Notes under the pieces: model-generated
The model's input: only the letters and a program-made list of their open reading frames with translations
Databases searched by the model: none
Told to the model about the DNA's origin: nothing
Shown: piece by piece, positions 12,001-27,699 of the stretch
Numbering within the stretch: position 1 is the first letter of the stretch
Layout: each line of letters opens with the position of its first letter
Translations under genes and position numbers: made by a program
Assembly (NCBI RefSeq): GCF_021134715.1
Contig: NC_060024.1
Location: 7,936,001-8,000,000 of the forward strand
Direction: 5' to 3'
Source: Daphnia pulex
Lineage: Eukaryota; Arthropoda; Branchiopoda; Diplostraca; Daphniidae
DNA length: 64,000 bases

Positions 12001-14231
12001 GATTGATTGAAATGTGTGTGAACTTTTAATAATAAGCTAGTTGAGAATGAGGCATTATCTTTGTGCATGTGTTACGTATTTTATGCTTTAATTTTTATCA
12101 CAGAAAACAACAACAACATCAACAACGACAACCACCACAACTACAACCACTCCTCCTCCTACAACAACAACAACTCCAACCACAACCACTACGCCAACCA
12201 CAACTACTACACCAACCACTACTACTACGCCAACCACTACTACTACACCAACCACTACTACTACACCAACCACAACTACTACACCGACCACAACCACTAC
12301 ACCGACTACAACTCCAACCACAACTACCACACCAACCACTACTACTACACCAACTACTACTACTACACCAACCACTACTACAACACCAACAACAACAACT
12401 GAACCAACCACAACCACTGAACAAACTACAACAACAGAACCAACCACGACAACAACCACAACTACTACACCACCAACTACTACTACTACACCAACCACAA
12501 CCACTGAACCGACCACAACTACTGAACCGATCACAACCACTGAACCACCAACAACAACTCCGGAACCAACTACCCAGTCTACTGAACTGCCAACAACCAC
12601 TACTGAAGTCGCCACTACTGAAGCAATAACTCCTACGGAAGCTGTTACTACAACCGTTCTACCCTCAACAACAACTGAGGCCCCCTCAACAACCACTATG
12701 TCTCCAACAACAGCAGCTGGGGTCATCCCAACAACCGCAGAAGCTACCACAACAACAACAACAACTGAGGCCACTACAACAAGCACCGAAGCCACCACAA
12801 CAACCACTCTTCCTCCAACAACAACAACATCCCCTACCAACACTACTCCGCGCACCCCGAAGCCATCCAATCCACTGCTCAGTGTAGAAGGCTGTGGTAT
12901 TGGACCTTACAAATCGCTGTCCTTTGACGAACAGGATCGTATTATCGGTGGGACAGACGCTATCAAAAACTCTTGGCCGTTCGCTGTGAGCTTATTTAGA
13001 TTAATAATTCACCCGTTTTTGTTGTTTCACTTCTAATAGACCAATAACTCTTCAATTTTCATCTAGGTGGCCATACTAAACAACGGGAAACAATTTTGTG
13101 GCGGCTCCCTGATCGATACGATTCACATTTTAACGGCGGCTCATTGTGTGGCTCAGTAAGTCTATTAATCACAGCTGAAATGGCAAACAGACACATCAAA
13201 TAAGACATAATTGACAACTTAACCAAATATACATATTTTTTTAAAATCCGCAGTTTGTCTTCGTGGGACATCCCCCGATTGGAAGTAGTCCTGGGAATGC
13301 ATACCCTTAAGCCCCGTATCGATCCCCAGGCGATACGGAAGAGAGTCTTGCGCGTGACCCGTCACAAAGGATTCGATTCCAAGACTTTGGCAAGTTGCCC
13401 ATAAAAAAAAAAATTTGCATTTGTCTTGAACTGAATTTTATTTATTCATTTCTCTTCTTTTTTGTTTCTTTTCAATTCGACACCTGAACTGGAAAACTGG
13501 TTTGACAGTATAACGATATCGCAATCATCACATTGGTCTCGCCGGTGGCGTACGGACCCACCATCTCGCCCATCTGCCTCCCAACGACGAGTTTCTACAC
13601 ATCGTACGCAGGGAAAGAAGCCGTTGTTGTTGGATGGGGATCTCTAAAGGAGGGTATGATTGAAATGCGAAAAAGAATATCTTAACATACCAAGAGGAAG
13701 TGTAATAGAAGACACAATTAATTCTATTATGTATACAAGGCGGCACACAGCCAAACGTTCTGCAGCAAGTCACTGTCCGAGTCAAGACCAACGCCGAGTG
13801 CAAAAAGAATTACGGGATAGATGCACCGGGAGGCATCGCAAATCACATGCTATGCGCCGGCACCGCTGGCAAAGACGCCTGTAGTGTAAGAATTGAATGA
13901 ATAGAAAACTAAGTCTGAGTAGGCCAATTTTTTTGACTGTCTGGTGTAACATTTTTGTATCCATTCAGGGTGACAGCGGAGGTCCTCTAGTCATCCAGTC
14001 AGCTCGCGGCGCTCCGTGGGTGCAGGCCGGCATCGTCAGCTGGGGCATCGGTAATGAAAAAATCCATATGATGTTGAACTGTGATTATATTCAATTGCCG
14101 TCCAAATAGGATGTGGTCAAGCCCCTTACCCTGGAGTCTACACTCGAACCGCTTCCTTCATGAACTGGATCAGGACCAATGCGCAGTTCGAAGACGAAGA
14201 GCGCCGCTCAGTTGTCGCATTTTTCTATTAA
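9056..14231 (+). CDS. SP2: clip-domain trypsin-like protease with giant Thr/Pro linker
   Basis: Twelve exons: 9056-9161, 10991-11274, 11394-11584, 11645-11684, 11807-11962, 12104-12985, 13067-13155, 13254-13389, 13509-13653, 13740-13885, 13969-14050, 14110-14231; 792 aa. Signal peptide 1-23, then RIYQTIDAII. Clip domain Cys 82, 92, 98, 121, 135, 136. The linker (about 137-520) is Thr/Pro-rich, with the expanded TTTPT-like tract in exon 6, and includes FPWWQFFP and FPWWLCFPYW. Activation after Arg538 (DRIIGG). Triad His579, Asp631, Ser728, with KDACSGDSGGP giving Asp189-type specificity. Intron 1 is 1.8 kb. Intron 8 starts with GC (13390, GCAAGT), a GC-AG intron. The C-terminus has an acidic/basic extension after TNAQ. 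Poly(A) signal AATAAA at 14647. Likely a secreted zymogen in a proteolytic cascade (immunity, clotting or cuticle), by family analogy only. Confidence 0.85.
12104..12860 (+). repeat. Degenerate Thr/Pro-coding repeat tract in SP2
   Basis: About 750 bases of imperfect repeats built from ACA, ACC, ACT and CCA codons, a roughly 15-bp unit reading T-T-T-P-T, inside exon 6 of SP2. It keeps the reading frame throughout, giving a mucin-like, probably O-glycosylated stalk. The antisense and other-frame open frames here (for example poly-Val/Gly at 12088-12870) are by-products of the repeat. Confidence 0.85.
13390..13508 (+). other. Non-canonical GC-AG intron in SP2
   Basis: The upstream exon ends ACT TTG and is followed by GCAAGT instead of GTAAGT. 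The acceptor is TTGACAG at 13508, after which the frame resumes with YNDIAII. The position matches a GT-AG intron in SP1 and SP3. No in-frame GT donor nearby gives the conserved product. Confidence 0.8.
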
Positions 14232-16017
14232 TTTCCACAGCCGATGGCGGATCAATTTATTTATCGTTTTTTGACAAATAATCTTTAAGTAATGGATTTG
14301 TTTTTAGGGCACGGCCAATTCCTACTAATCACGTTTACAAGTTAAAATACAATTCTTTCATGGGCTCAGAAGCAACAAGCACGCTTTTTTTTTTAAATTT
14401 GTCCAGATGTCTGCTGTCTGTCGCCAACAATTCGTTTCATTGTTGCACAAAGCGAGTGCCAGCAGCGCGATCATGTTCGCACCGGTTCTATCCACCCTTC
14501 AAACCCGATTCTCTTGTGCTCGTTTTGTTTATGTACGGAGAGAAATCGCGCAAGGCAACCGTGATGGAACAACTATGGATATCGAAGAAAATCAACATTC
14601 CTTAAATTAAAAGATTCGCGAACACTAATGAAGAGCAACAATTTGCAATAAATTATAGCTTACGAGTTTACTGTGGGCAATATTCCGGATTGTTTCTCAA
14701 CCACCCACATGGAGTCTTATTACGATTTCATTATCTACCTGTGTCAGACAAACGTATTGGTTAGTTTTTTGTATAGCTAATAAAGGATGCAGGAACACGG
14801 GAAATCGAGCCCGCAGAGTTGCGGCGACAGATAGGTCGACAAGAGACCTTGATTACATAGAGCCAGGGCAGCAACCACTGCCAAGAAGCCAACAGCGTTC
14901 CTCCAAAAATGCGAAAACGAGTTTTGTTTTATTTGTTTGATTTTGTTTTGTTTTTCTTTTCAATTTGTTTAGATAGGATGTTTTTGGGATTTTCCGCAGG
15001 CTTTCAAGCTTCTAGGCTTCCTCGCGGATTATTCGTATTTTAATTGTCTGGTCCACTTTACCAACAAGACGAAACGTGACAAAAAGATTTCAAGATTATT
15101 ACTCGTTATTGTAGTCAGGAAACGAGATGGACTATCCGTGTTATTTTGGACACGCAAGCCATCATGTAAAAAAAAAAAATATTCCATCGACAAATTTAAA
15201 AAAATACTGATATTTCTTTAACTGGTATATTCTCACGATTCAATTATTACAATGATATGACGCAACCTAATTTTGGCTGCCAAATTAGTTTTTAAATCAT
15301 GTTTAAACGAATGAAATTGTGGGACCGTTCCATGTTTAGGATTATACTTATGCTTCGTTCCGTTAGAAAATTTCAAATCAGTGTACTAATCATAAGAAAT
15401 TTTGCAATGATATAAAATGGAAGTCTTGTCTCATAAATACATGTAACGCGTTGGCATGCAGGAATAGTCTTTTTTTGCAGTAATAAAAAAAGAACAAACG
15501 ACGAACGTCTTTCTTTTTTAAACGAAGGAGGAAAAATAAAGTAAAATAAAAATATTAAAGCAGGGGAAATGAGCACAAAAATACAACCAGTGGCCAACTT
15601 CAATCGCCAGCCGTCGTCCCTATTGGGATACGGAATAACAGGTTGTCGGCCAAGTGGGATACGAAAATAAAGAGGATGCCAACAAGCATTAGGGTTAGTT
15701 GCTCTCCGCTGCAACCGATTGCTAGTTGCTTTTGTGGACAGGCACCAAGCAGTGCACACCTTTACGAACTGGTGACTTGTTCATTCATTATCAGTTTTAT
15801 CACTCATTTGCCTTTTAATTGATCCTTATTTTACTTAAATTGCAACAGGGATTTTGCAGATAGCCCCAAAAATCGAATTGACAATAGCATTTTGCTAGCT
15901 ATACTTACTGTTGTCGGAATCTCCCCCGGAAAGTGCATTGAAGTGTTGAATTCCTAAACACGTTCCATTCTTCCTGGAACTTAGGAGAACTTACATAACT
16001 CACAGCTCCCAACAAAA
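14232..16017. other. Intergenic between SP2 and SP3
   Basis: Holds the SP2 3' flank (AATAAA at 14647), a tRNA-like relic near 14.8 kb and the SP3 promoter region. Open frames on either strand here have no recognisable features. Confidence 0.45.
14797..14885 (-). repeat. tRNA-like relic or SINE head
   Basis: On the minus strand GGCTCGATTTCCC resembles a tRNA B box and sits in a CGGG/CCCG T-arm-like hairpin. About 60 bases upstream, TGGCTCTATG is a weak A box. A clean cloverleaf could not be drawn by eye, so this is more likely a tRNA-derived SINE or tRNA pseudogene than a working tRNA. Confidence 0.3.
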
Positions 16018-19598
<3,581 letters not shown>

Positions 19599-21154
19599 AG
19601 AGACTACCAAATAGCGAGTGGTAGCCGTTTAACAAAATCTGGATCTATATAGCATGGAAGCCGCAGTGTACAAGTTGATGCGTCAAATGTGAAGCCAATC
19701 ACTGGTTTAATCACATCAGTGTGTTATTTCGTTATTTTAATTTAAATGGGTCGGATGTTATTTGAATTTTATTTACTTCGTCAACTTCTTCAAGGAATTA
19801 TACATTAATCAGAAATTTTAATGCACTTTGTTTCAAATTCAAATTCTTTTTCTCGTTAATATGTTACGGTCGGAACCGTGCGAGAATTACGAACAATTTA
19901 CTGTATAATTTCACGCGGGAAGTTTTAGAAAAGTTCCAACCAATTTTTAACTCTTTTCATGTTCTGTTTATTAAAATGTGTGACGCAAATTGAGTGGGCG
20001 TCAAAAATGGAAGGTATTCAATTCAATGATAGTTAAACAGGACACGGTCGTTTATCGATACACGTATATTTGTCAATCCGTGTGAAACGTGTTAGAGATA
20101 GTTCCAAAAAGCTAAGCTGAAATTCACATTCATAAGTGCAGCGAGTTTTTTGTGCTAAAACTCTAGTCACACACTACCGGTTAGTTGCAAGTTAATGGCC
20201 AATTTCTTCATACGGAAGATAACCCGGAATGTCGATAACCCACGAACTTGAATTATTACAAAAAATCAAGACCGGAGAAGATTTCACCATTTTCTTATGA
20301 GTAACTTATTAAATTTCGACATGCATTGCCGTTACAATTCATGTTTTTTTTATTTTTTTATTTTTTGTCCTTTCCGGATTTCCGACAAGATTCCGGAGTT
20401 CATTGTTATCAACGAACAGAATATCTAAAACTATACAACTGATTACCCAATTTAAAATTTTTTTGATAAAATCACAATGTTAGGTGACAGATAACATTGA
20501 ATTCGCCCATCGCCGAACACAGCGGAAATTACGTCTTGTGAAATATTTCGTGAAGTGACCATTTCACGGTCTGTTACTTTGCATGACAAATATTGGCAGG
20601 CCATCGCCAAAGACAAAAAAGACAACAAAATAAAATAAAAAGGAAAAATAGCTTGTGAAATGCTTGTGAACTGGAGAGCGTGAATTGCTTAAACAAGGGA
20701 AACACACAGAAACAGGCATAAATCAAACAGGAACAACCAAGAGCGACCACAACAATAAAAAAAGAAGTAACATCTATCGCTTCAACAGACGGAGCTTTAC
20801 GATATATTACGATAAAGAAAAAAAAAAAAAAACGATGATGTAGGAGGAGCAGAGAAGATTTTCCCGTCAGGGATAGACGATCGAGACTAGTGGCGCCGCT
20901 ATCGCCTTTAAAAGGCTCGCTAGCTGCGTCGCCATCGGACACGTAGCAGCGCACTTTTCCAACGAGTTGGTCCCTGGTGCTTTCTGGCGCTCCGCTTTTT
21001 TTCAAGTCCAGCGTGTCAAATTTCGGATTCAGACGGCCGACCCGGCGCTGAAAGAAAAAATCTCGCAATCAGTGGGGTTGGTGTTTTTCTCATTTGAATA
21101 TAGAAAGGCATGGTGAAAAGTGAATCAAATTTAAATACGTGGAAAGCGTCAACC
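19599..21154. other. Intergenic between SP3 and SP4
   Basis: 1.6 kb with no recognised gene. A 164-codon minus-strand open frame at 20574-21068 has low-complexity content and no domain, and overlaps the presumed SP4 promoter, so it was not called. Confidence 0.5.
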
Positions 21155-24100
21155 ATGAAGTACTCCAGCACCTTTGTTTACACGTTTCTTCTGATTGCGA
21201 CCCTGCACGGCGCCACCCAAGCTCGCATCTACCAAACTTCCGATGCCATCATTACCGAGGGTATGTGCTATTGATGAAATTATTCTTTGTTTTTTTTTTT
21301 GTTTTTTTTTTTTACTATGTGCTGTGAAGGTTGAGTAAAGGGAAGTCGTATTTTTGTTTCACTTGTCGCTAATTTCAGCTGCGGGTTTACGGCCCTGAAT
21401 GCCTGTCCGTCAAACAAACGATGGCGAAGAACGCAATTTCACGCTTAGTTCAACGACCCATCTGTACAGATGAACGTTTATGCTATCTATATTTTACTGT
21501 ACATTCAGAAGGCCAACCACTTCCAAGACGGAAACGGTGAACTTTGTAAAAGCTTTTCAAACGAAATAACAAGAAACGCCTGTCCTGGTCTGTAGCAAAA
21601 AAGATCGCAAGCTTTTCGTTAGATAACAGTGATAGAAATGGTTTCGAAAAAAAAAACCCGTTTTTTTTTCTGATTGATATTCTGGATCTAATCATCACGC
21701 TAAAAAAAGGCATGGCCTCGACGCCGGATGACTTTGAACTTGACCAAATCATAATATAACCATGTCTTACTAAATCTGGTTATTATTTCCACTGGGAATG
21801 ATAACAACAAATAAAAGATCTAAGTGGAAAGAAATATCGCCTTCAAGTAGCCGTTACAAGGTGCACTCAAGGTTATAAGGGCTTCGCTATTTCGCTTGAT
21901 GCACGTGTGAATTGTGTATACTTGGATGTTCGTCCGTGCAGGACAAAGGCGTGGTCCTATCCGCTCACCTTAACCTTGGCGGTTGAGAGAGAAGGGGAAA
22001 AAAAAGCAACGGGCTAGATAGAAACGAGATTCTTCTTTTTCTTTTTCTATCCTTGTTGATAGACGCCAAGCAACCTTGCGCTTCGCAACGGAAGGTGGAT
22101 GGACCCGCGATCTGGATATGGATGGCACTTAACGACTGGATTTTGCCAAGATTTTCAGATTTTTTTCACAAGCCAACGATTCGAAAAAAAAAAGAACCGC
22201 CCCGAATACCCCGCCTTATGTAGGCACTGTAGGTGTCACACACAAGAGCGAAAGGCTGTCAGTTCCCCGCGGGTAGTTAATCGATGTCATCGTGAATGAC
22301 TGAAGGTCGATTTGAGAAATTTAGAATCAAACATCTGAGATTTGAATATGGGAGAGGTCGTCGGCAAAAAGAAAAAAAAAACTGCTCCCGACCGCTTGTA
22401 TCGCGATAGCTTTGCATTGCGTGTGCACGCTGTCTTGTTGCAAGCGTGTTGAATAGCCACTGGCTATCATCATTTTTATGGAGTCCAGTTAGACAAGTCG
22501 CGTGTGTTTTTTTTTGTTTTGTTGTTGTTTTCCTGCTGAAGATGATAGCCAATTGCTGTGGCACAACAAGATCCCACGAATGTGTTTCTTTTTTCTCTTC
22601 TCTTCGCGGGTATCTTGTTGCCCCAGGTGCGGGCGTGAATAAGCAAGCGATACATCGCACACATTTTCCCAAAATTGGCTTCTTTTTACTGTATCTCGCC
22701 AAGAACATCTTGGACAGCGGTTGATGTGTTGTGCAGTCAAAAGACGTTGAATTCAATCGACAAAAAAAAAATAACAACAAATCGATGGGGAGATGGTTAA
22801 TTAAATTTGGCGCTTCTCGCAGCAGCCACAGAAATTGATAAAACCAAAAAATAAGAAAGTGAACAAGAAATAATTAGGTCCGTTTTGAGGGGATTTTTTT
22901 CGGATGATCAAAGCAAGGTTTTTTTTTGTAAATATTCGATAATTATATCATTCCGTTATTTCGTTTTTGTTTAGCTGAAGATTTCAGCGGTGGCTTGAAA
23001 GGGCGATCGATTCATAATGACGACGATGCCGTCTCGTGGGTATCGTCGGCTTCGCTGCCAAAATCGGAACCAGTTTCAAGCGGATCGACCAAACCCGTTC
23101 GAGCCTTGCCCAGTGGAACTTACCTCTTGACGGATCGGACCTGCTGGACACCAGACGGCAAGCTCGGCACCTGCAGTTCCGTCCGTTCCTGCAACCCCAA
23201 CATGAAACTTCCATCGAAAAATGAGGTGGACTCCGGTAAACTCGGCGCTCGAGGTACCTGCGTCTATGCCGAACCAGATGGTAGACAGGTGAAAAACCAT
23301 AAATTCTTGAATAATTCGAATAATCCCAAAATATTAGCAAGTCAATCAAATAAATAAATTGTTTTGCTGTCTACATTTTCTCCAGTCGTACGGAATATGT
23401 TGCACAGTGAAGCAGGCTCCACCTTTTGGCAGCTTTGGCCAAGGTTCTGGTTTCCCTTTCGCTGTGCCATCAAATCCTTGGTGGCCCACTTATTTCCCTT
23501 TCAGCCCATCGGTGGCAGGTGCTGGATTTGCCCCCTTACCAACCGTAACTTCTCGGCCTAGCACCACTAGTCCGTGGTGGGTTCCCGATGCCGTCACGAC
23601 TTCACGGCCCAGCCGGCCCAGCACTACCAGCCCGTGGTGGGTTCCCGATGTCGTCACGTCTACGACTTCACGGCCCAGCACAACTAGCCCTTGGTGGGTT
23701 CCTGATTCAGCGACCAGCACCACTGCGGCAAAACCTGTCACCACCAGTACTTCTACCAAAAAACCCAGCACCACTAGTCCATGGTGGGTTCCTGAAAGCA
23801 CGACGTCCAAGCCCGGCGTTGTGCCCAGCACCACTCCCGTTGTTGTCGATTCGGGCCCTAGCGACAACAATGTGGCCTGTGGAGCCGGACCGAAACGAAC
23901 GTTGAGCGCAGACGAACAGGAACGGATTGTCGGCGGGACGACTGCCACCAGAAACTCGTGGCCTTTTGTCGTAAGTCAATTAAGAGTTTTGAATCGGCTA
24001 TGAAACATTTACATTGTAGTACCGGTAATCGATATATTATTCTTAGGTTGCGCTGTTTAGCAACGGCCGGCATTTCTGTGGAGGATCACTGATGGATTCC

Positions 24101-25326
24101 TCGCACATTTTAACTGCTGCTCATTGTATCGCTCAGTAAGTTGACTCTAGTCATCTGTCAAATGCGGTTCAATCTGATAACATATGTTTTTAAAATGACA
24201 TTTTAGTATGTCGTCGACCGATGTGTCCCGCTTGGAAGTGGCGCTAGCCATGCACACCCTGAGACCTTTCGATTCGCAAGCTGTGCGCAAGAGAGTTCGT
24301 CGAATCGTTCGCCACAAGGGATTCAACGCAGTTACTCTGGTCTGTTCACAAAACTTAACAAAACAAATTTTCAATCAAGAATACTGAAGAAAAAAAATCT
24401 TGTTTTTTCAGTACAATGATGTCGCCATTCTGACGCTGGATTCACCTGTTCAATTTTCAGCGGCCATTGCTCCGGTTTGCTTGCCACCGAAAGGCAGCAA
24501 CGAACAGTTCGTCAGTAAAGAGTCCACTGTTGTTGGATGGGGAGCCTTAAAAGAAGGTATAATCAACTTATATTTCGAATGCAATCAAAACAATTTTCTT
24601 CGTGTCTTTGTATACGTATCGGTGAAATCATTGCATAACAATATGTGTTGAATAGTAATGTCAGCTTTCACGCAGTGTTTTTATTGCACTTGTACAAGTC
24701 AGTGATATGTCCAAACTTATGGGATTGAAAAAAAAAAAACGCAGGTGGTCGCCAGCCAGATGTGTTGCAACAGGTGACCGTCCAAATCCAGTCGAATGCG
24801 GAGTGCACGAAGAACTACGGAAAAGACGCACCGGGAGGAATCGTCGATCACATGATATGCGCCGCTTATCCTGGCAAAGACTCGTGCAGTGTAAGAATGA
24901 TCCATTATTATCAAATTGTACTACTTCCTATAATAACTAGGTTACATTTCATTTAATTTTTTTTCTTCTCCATACAGGGTGACAGTGGAGGCCCAATGGT
25001 TACACAGACGTCTGCCGGCTCTCCTTGGATACAAGCTGGTATTGTAAGCTGGGGAATCGGTAAGAACATTTTTTTCCCCTGCTCAATATTGAAATTAATC
25101 GAGGACATTTTAACATTTATTTGAATAATTAACTCTATTTAACGTAAATTGAAAAAAAAAAATTGTTTTGCAGGTTGCGGAAAAGCTCCCTATCCAGGTA
25201 TTGAGATTTTATCCACAAGTATTTGAATGACTATAAGTGGAGTGACATTTTTTTAATGATTTATATTCAGGAGTTTACAGTCGCGTTACATCCTTCTTGG
25301 ACTGGATACATAAGAACTCCCAATAG
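21155..25326 (+). CDS. SP4: clip-domain trypsin-like protease with four PWWVP repeats
   Basis: Ten exons: 21155-21260, 22975-23288, 23386-23970, 24047-24135, 24207-24339, 24412-24556, 24745-24890, 24978-25059, 25174-25197, 25271-25326; 559 aa. Signal peptide 1-23, then RIYQTSDAIITE. Clip Cys 92, 102, 108, 131, 145, 146. The linker (147-300) has NPWWPTYF followed by four SPWWVP(D/E) units. Activation after Arg320 (ERIVGG). Triad His361, Asp412, Ser509; KDSCSGDSGGP gives Asp189-type specificity. Intron 1 is 1.7 kb. A 73-bp intron (25198-25270) splits the codon before GVYSRV; the other three genes lack it. The donor at 24340 is the weak GTCTGT, at the same intron position where SP2 uses GC. The protein ends HKNSQ; ATTAAA at 25586 is a possible poly(A) signal. 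Secreted zymogen role inferred from the family. Confidence 0.9.
23570..23800 (+). repeat. PWWVP(D/E) repeats of SP4
   Basis: Four copies of a STTSPWWVP(D/E) core with variable Thr/Ser/Pro spacers in exon 3, homologous to the SP3 repeats but fewer. NPWWPT just upstream may be a diverged founder copy. Confidence 0.88.
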
Positions 25327-25689
25327 CACTTGCGATTTTGCAACACTCTTGACAATAGATGACCCTCAGAATTCGCTCTGCCATGACGCTAATGCTGCTA
25401 ATACGGAATCGGTTAAATGAACAATCAATGGGCCATTTTAACCAATCATCACGAAATATGTGGACAATCTTTTTAAAATTCCCTCTACATCTGAAAAAAT
25501 TCTTTTATATTTCTCTCTTCTTCTGGCGAAATGTGATGGATTTTTTGTTTCTTTTGAAGCTTTGTTTTCATAGAGCATTTTCAAGATTAAAAGAAAAGAT
25601 TTTCAAATTCTTCTGTGTTGTTGATTGAGTCTGGGTAGCAAAGACTATGCCAATATTTGTAGTATATAAAAATAAGAAATTTGCACGAG

Positions 25690-25713
25690 CACACACACAC
25701 ACACACACACACA
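25690..25713. repeat. (CA)n microsatellite
   Basis: About twelve uninterrupted AC dinucleotides. A short TG run near 25.88 kb lies 170 bases downstream. Confidence 0.95.
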
Positions 25714-25891
25714 ATGACACAAGCACAATTCATAAAAGAATTGTGCCGCGCGCCTTGCGTCGCCAGTTTCGGCGGCTTCGGCAGTTTCGGGGCTTTTGGT
25801 GTGTAACTAAAACGCGGGAGAGCGAACGAGGTGCCGGTGTGGCGGCAGGTCCCTCTTGGTGTTTTCTTTTTTTTTATGTGTGTGTGTCGTG

Positions 25892-25943
25892 ACTGTCGTC
25901 TGCTTGACGATTGAAACAAAACAAATCGAACGCAGACGACAGT
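25892..25943. repeat. Perfect 12-bp inverted repeat
   Basis: ACTGTCGTCTGC at 25892-25903 is the exact reverse complement of GCAGACGACAGT at 25932-25943, with a 28-base loop. It could be a hairpin or part of a small transposon end. Confidence 0.8.
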
Positions 25944-26628
25944 ACGTAGTACGACACTTTAACTATAGAGGGGGTGGGGTGGGGTGGGTAGGCCCCCCCG
26001 ATAGAAAAATCGACGCGTCCCCGTCTTATCCCCCCTCCAAAAAAAAAAAACCAACCCCCTTCCCACCCATCGCCGCCGAAAAATCGAACCCTTCCCTCAA
26101 TAGTCAATCCCAACCGCAAAAACGAAAAAAGCGGTTTAATCGACAGCGCTCACGATCCGCTGAACGGATCGGGATTATTTTCGTGTCAACTTGTCCGTCT
26201 CATTAAGTTTGACTTCACCTATCCACAACAGACAGGATCAAAGAGACAATTTGCACGAAACCATAGCCTACTTCAGTTACGGCCACAGATCTGTGATTCA
26301 CCCTGGGTGTCAATTTTGTTCGAGCCACCCACCGACCCTCAGCTGCCTCTGGCAGTTATACCTATGCCACATGCGTTGCCATTTTACGAAAGTATGATTT
26401 TAAATTCCTGTTTTCCGCAAAATCTTCCATTTCTATCCACCACGATTCACTGAGAATAAACAATTGGCAGCCTAGTGGGAATAGCGGTTGATTCTCATTA
26501 GAGAAATGTTAGATTCAAATCTGTTCAGGTCATTATCCAATTTTAATCATTTTTCCTTGTTTTTTCTACATTTTTTAAAAATAAAATAGATGGAATGCCT
26601 AGATTCTGTAAAAAATTCGAGTTTTTCA

Positions 26629-26712
26629 CATTTTTTAAAACAAAATCTGAATTTGTTTTTTTTTCTAAGTCCTTGCCAAAGAAAACAAATTCAGATTTTG
26701 TTTAAAAAAATG
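26629..26712. repeat. 31-bp near-perfect inverted repeat
   Basis: The arm at 26629-26659 pairs with 26682-26712, with one mismatch and a 22-base loop. The arms contain CAAAATCTGAATTTG and its complement. This is a long hairpin with no coding content. Confidence 0.85.
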
Positions 26713-27699
26713 TTTCATGTTCATTAACATTACTTATGGTTTTTGGGATAAGAAAGGAAATGATAATCTACAAAAAATTATCAATATTTTGCGAAAATTT
26801 TCAAATAAATAGGGCGGTAACGCGCTAACATTGAAAGATCGTGTCACCATTACAACCACAACAGAGTTGGCGGAAGACCGAATATATTGTAGAGGCATTT
26901 TTGATCGGTGGTCCGGATTTCTTGCATAGTAGACAAATTAATAATTGATGTGTGTCCACATTCGAAAATGACCCCAAATGACATCTTTTTGGCACCATAC
27001 TACATGGGATTCCTTTTGGAATTCAGTTTCGGGTCATTTTACATTTTTATTTCGTTGAAACACTCTCATTAAATGTGATGTCCCCCCTTTTTTTATTATT
27101 AGAATATAATTACATACGCGAATATAATAAATTTTATCATAGTGCCCTTTGTACCCAATCCTTGAAGACTTTGCATTTATTGTGTGTGACCTTCGATTGA
27201 AGGGGGAGTGATAGAAGGAGGTTGGTCGATAAAAACAAGTCGAAATTAGAGAGAGAGGGAGAGAGATAGAGAAATAAATTTGGTTATGCATGGTCATACA
27301 CGGTGTCAAAAGAGAAGCAAACAAGACGGGGGAAAAGAGGCGGCATACAAAATTTATTGAAAAATGATTGATATCTCGGAAACCATGAACCTCTTCCCTC
27401 TAACTCTGTCCACTTCAACAATCATGGTTCAAGTGGGTAATTGATCGAAGTTAAAAGAATTTACAGGTCAAAAAAAGGGAAAACGGAAGAAAAATTGAAT
27501 GGGACGAGGATTCATGAAGTTTCTAGATCCGTTCTATCCTCTTTCTCTGTTCAAGAACCATGTTTAGTGTGTGTATTTATTCAAAACTATTGGGAATTGG
27601 ACTGATGGCTACTATTTATGACCAACCCACCACATTCAGGGGGATTGAATAAAAGGATCTGATTTCTTTTCGGCTGGCCTTTATTTATCGCTTCTCTAA

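Noticed and set aside
12088..12870. 260-codon minus-strand frame rich in Val and Gly
   Set aside because: Exact antisense of the Thr/Pro repeat in SP2 exon 6; low-complexity by-product.
20574..21068. 164-codon minus-strand frame
   Set aside because: Poly-Phe and Leu runs from A-rich DNA, no domain, overlaps the SP4 5' flank.
22277..22780. 167-codon minus-strand frame
   Set aside because: Lies within intron 1 of SP4, with low-complexity Lys/Thr content and no family features.
23490..23948. 152-codon minus-strand frame
   Set aside because: Antisense of SP4 exon 3, same reason as for SP3.
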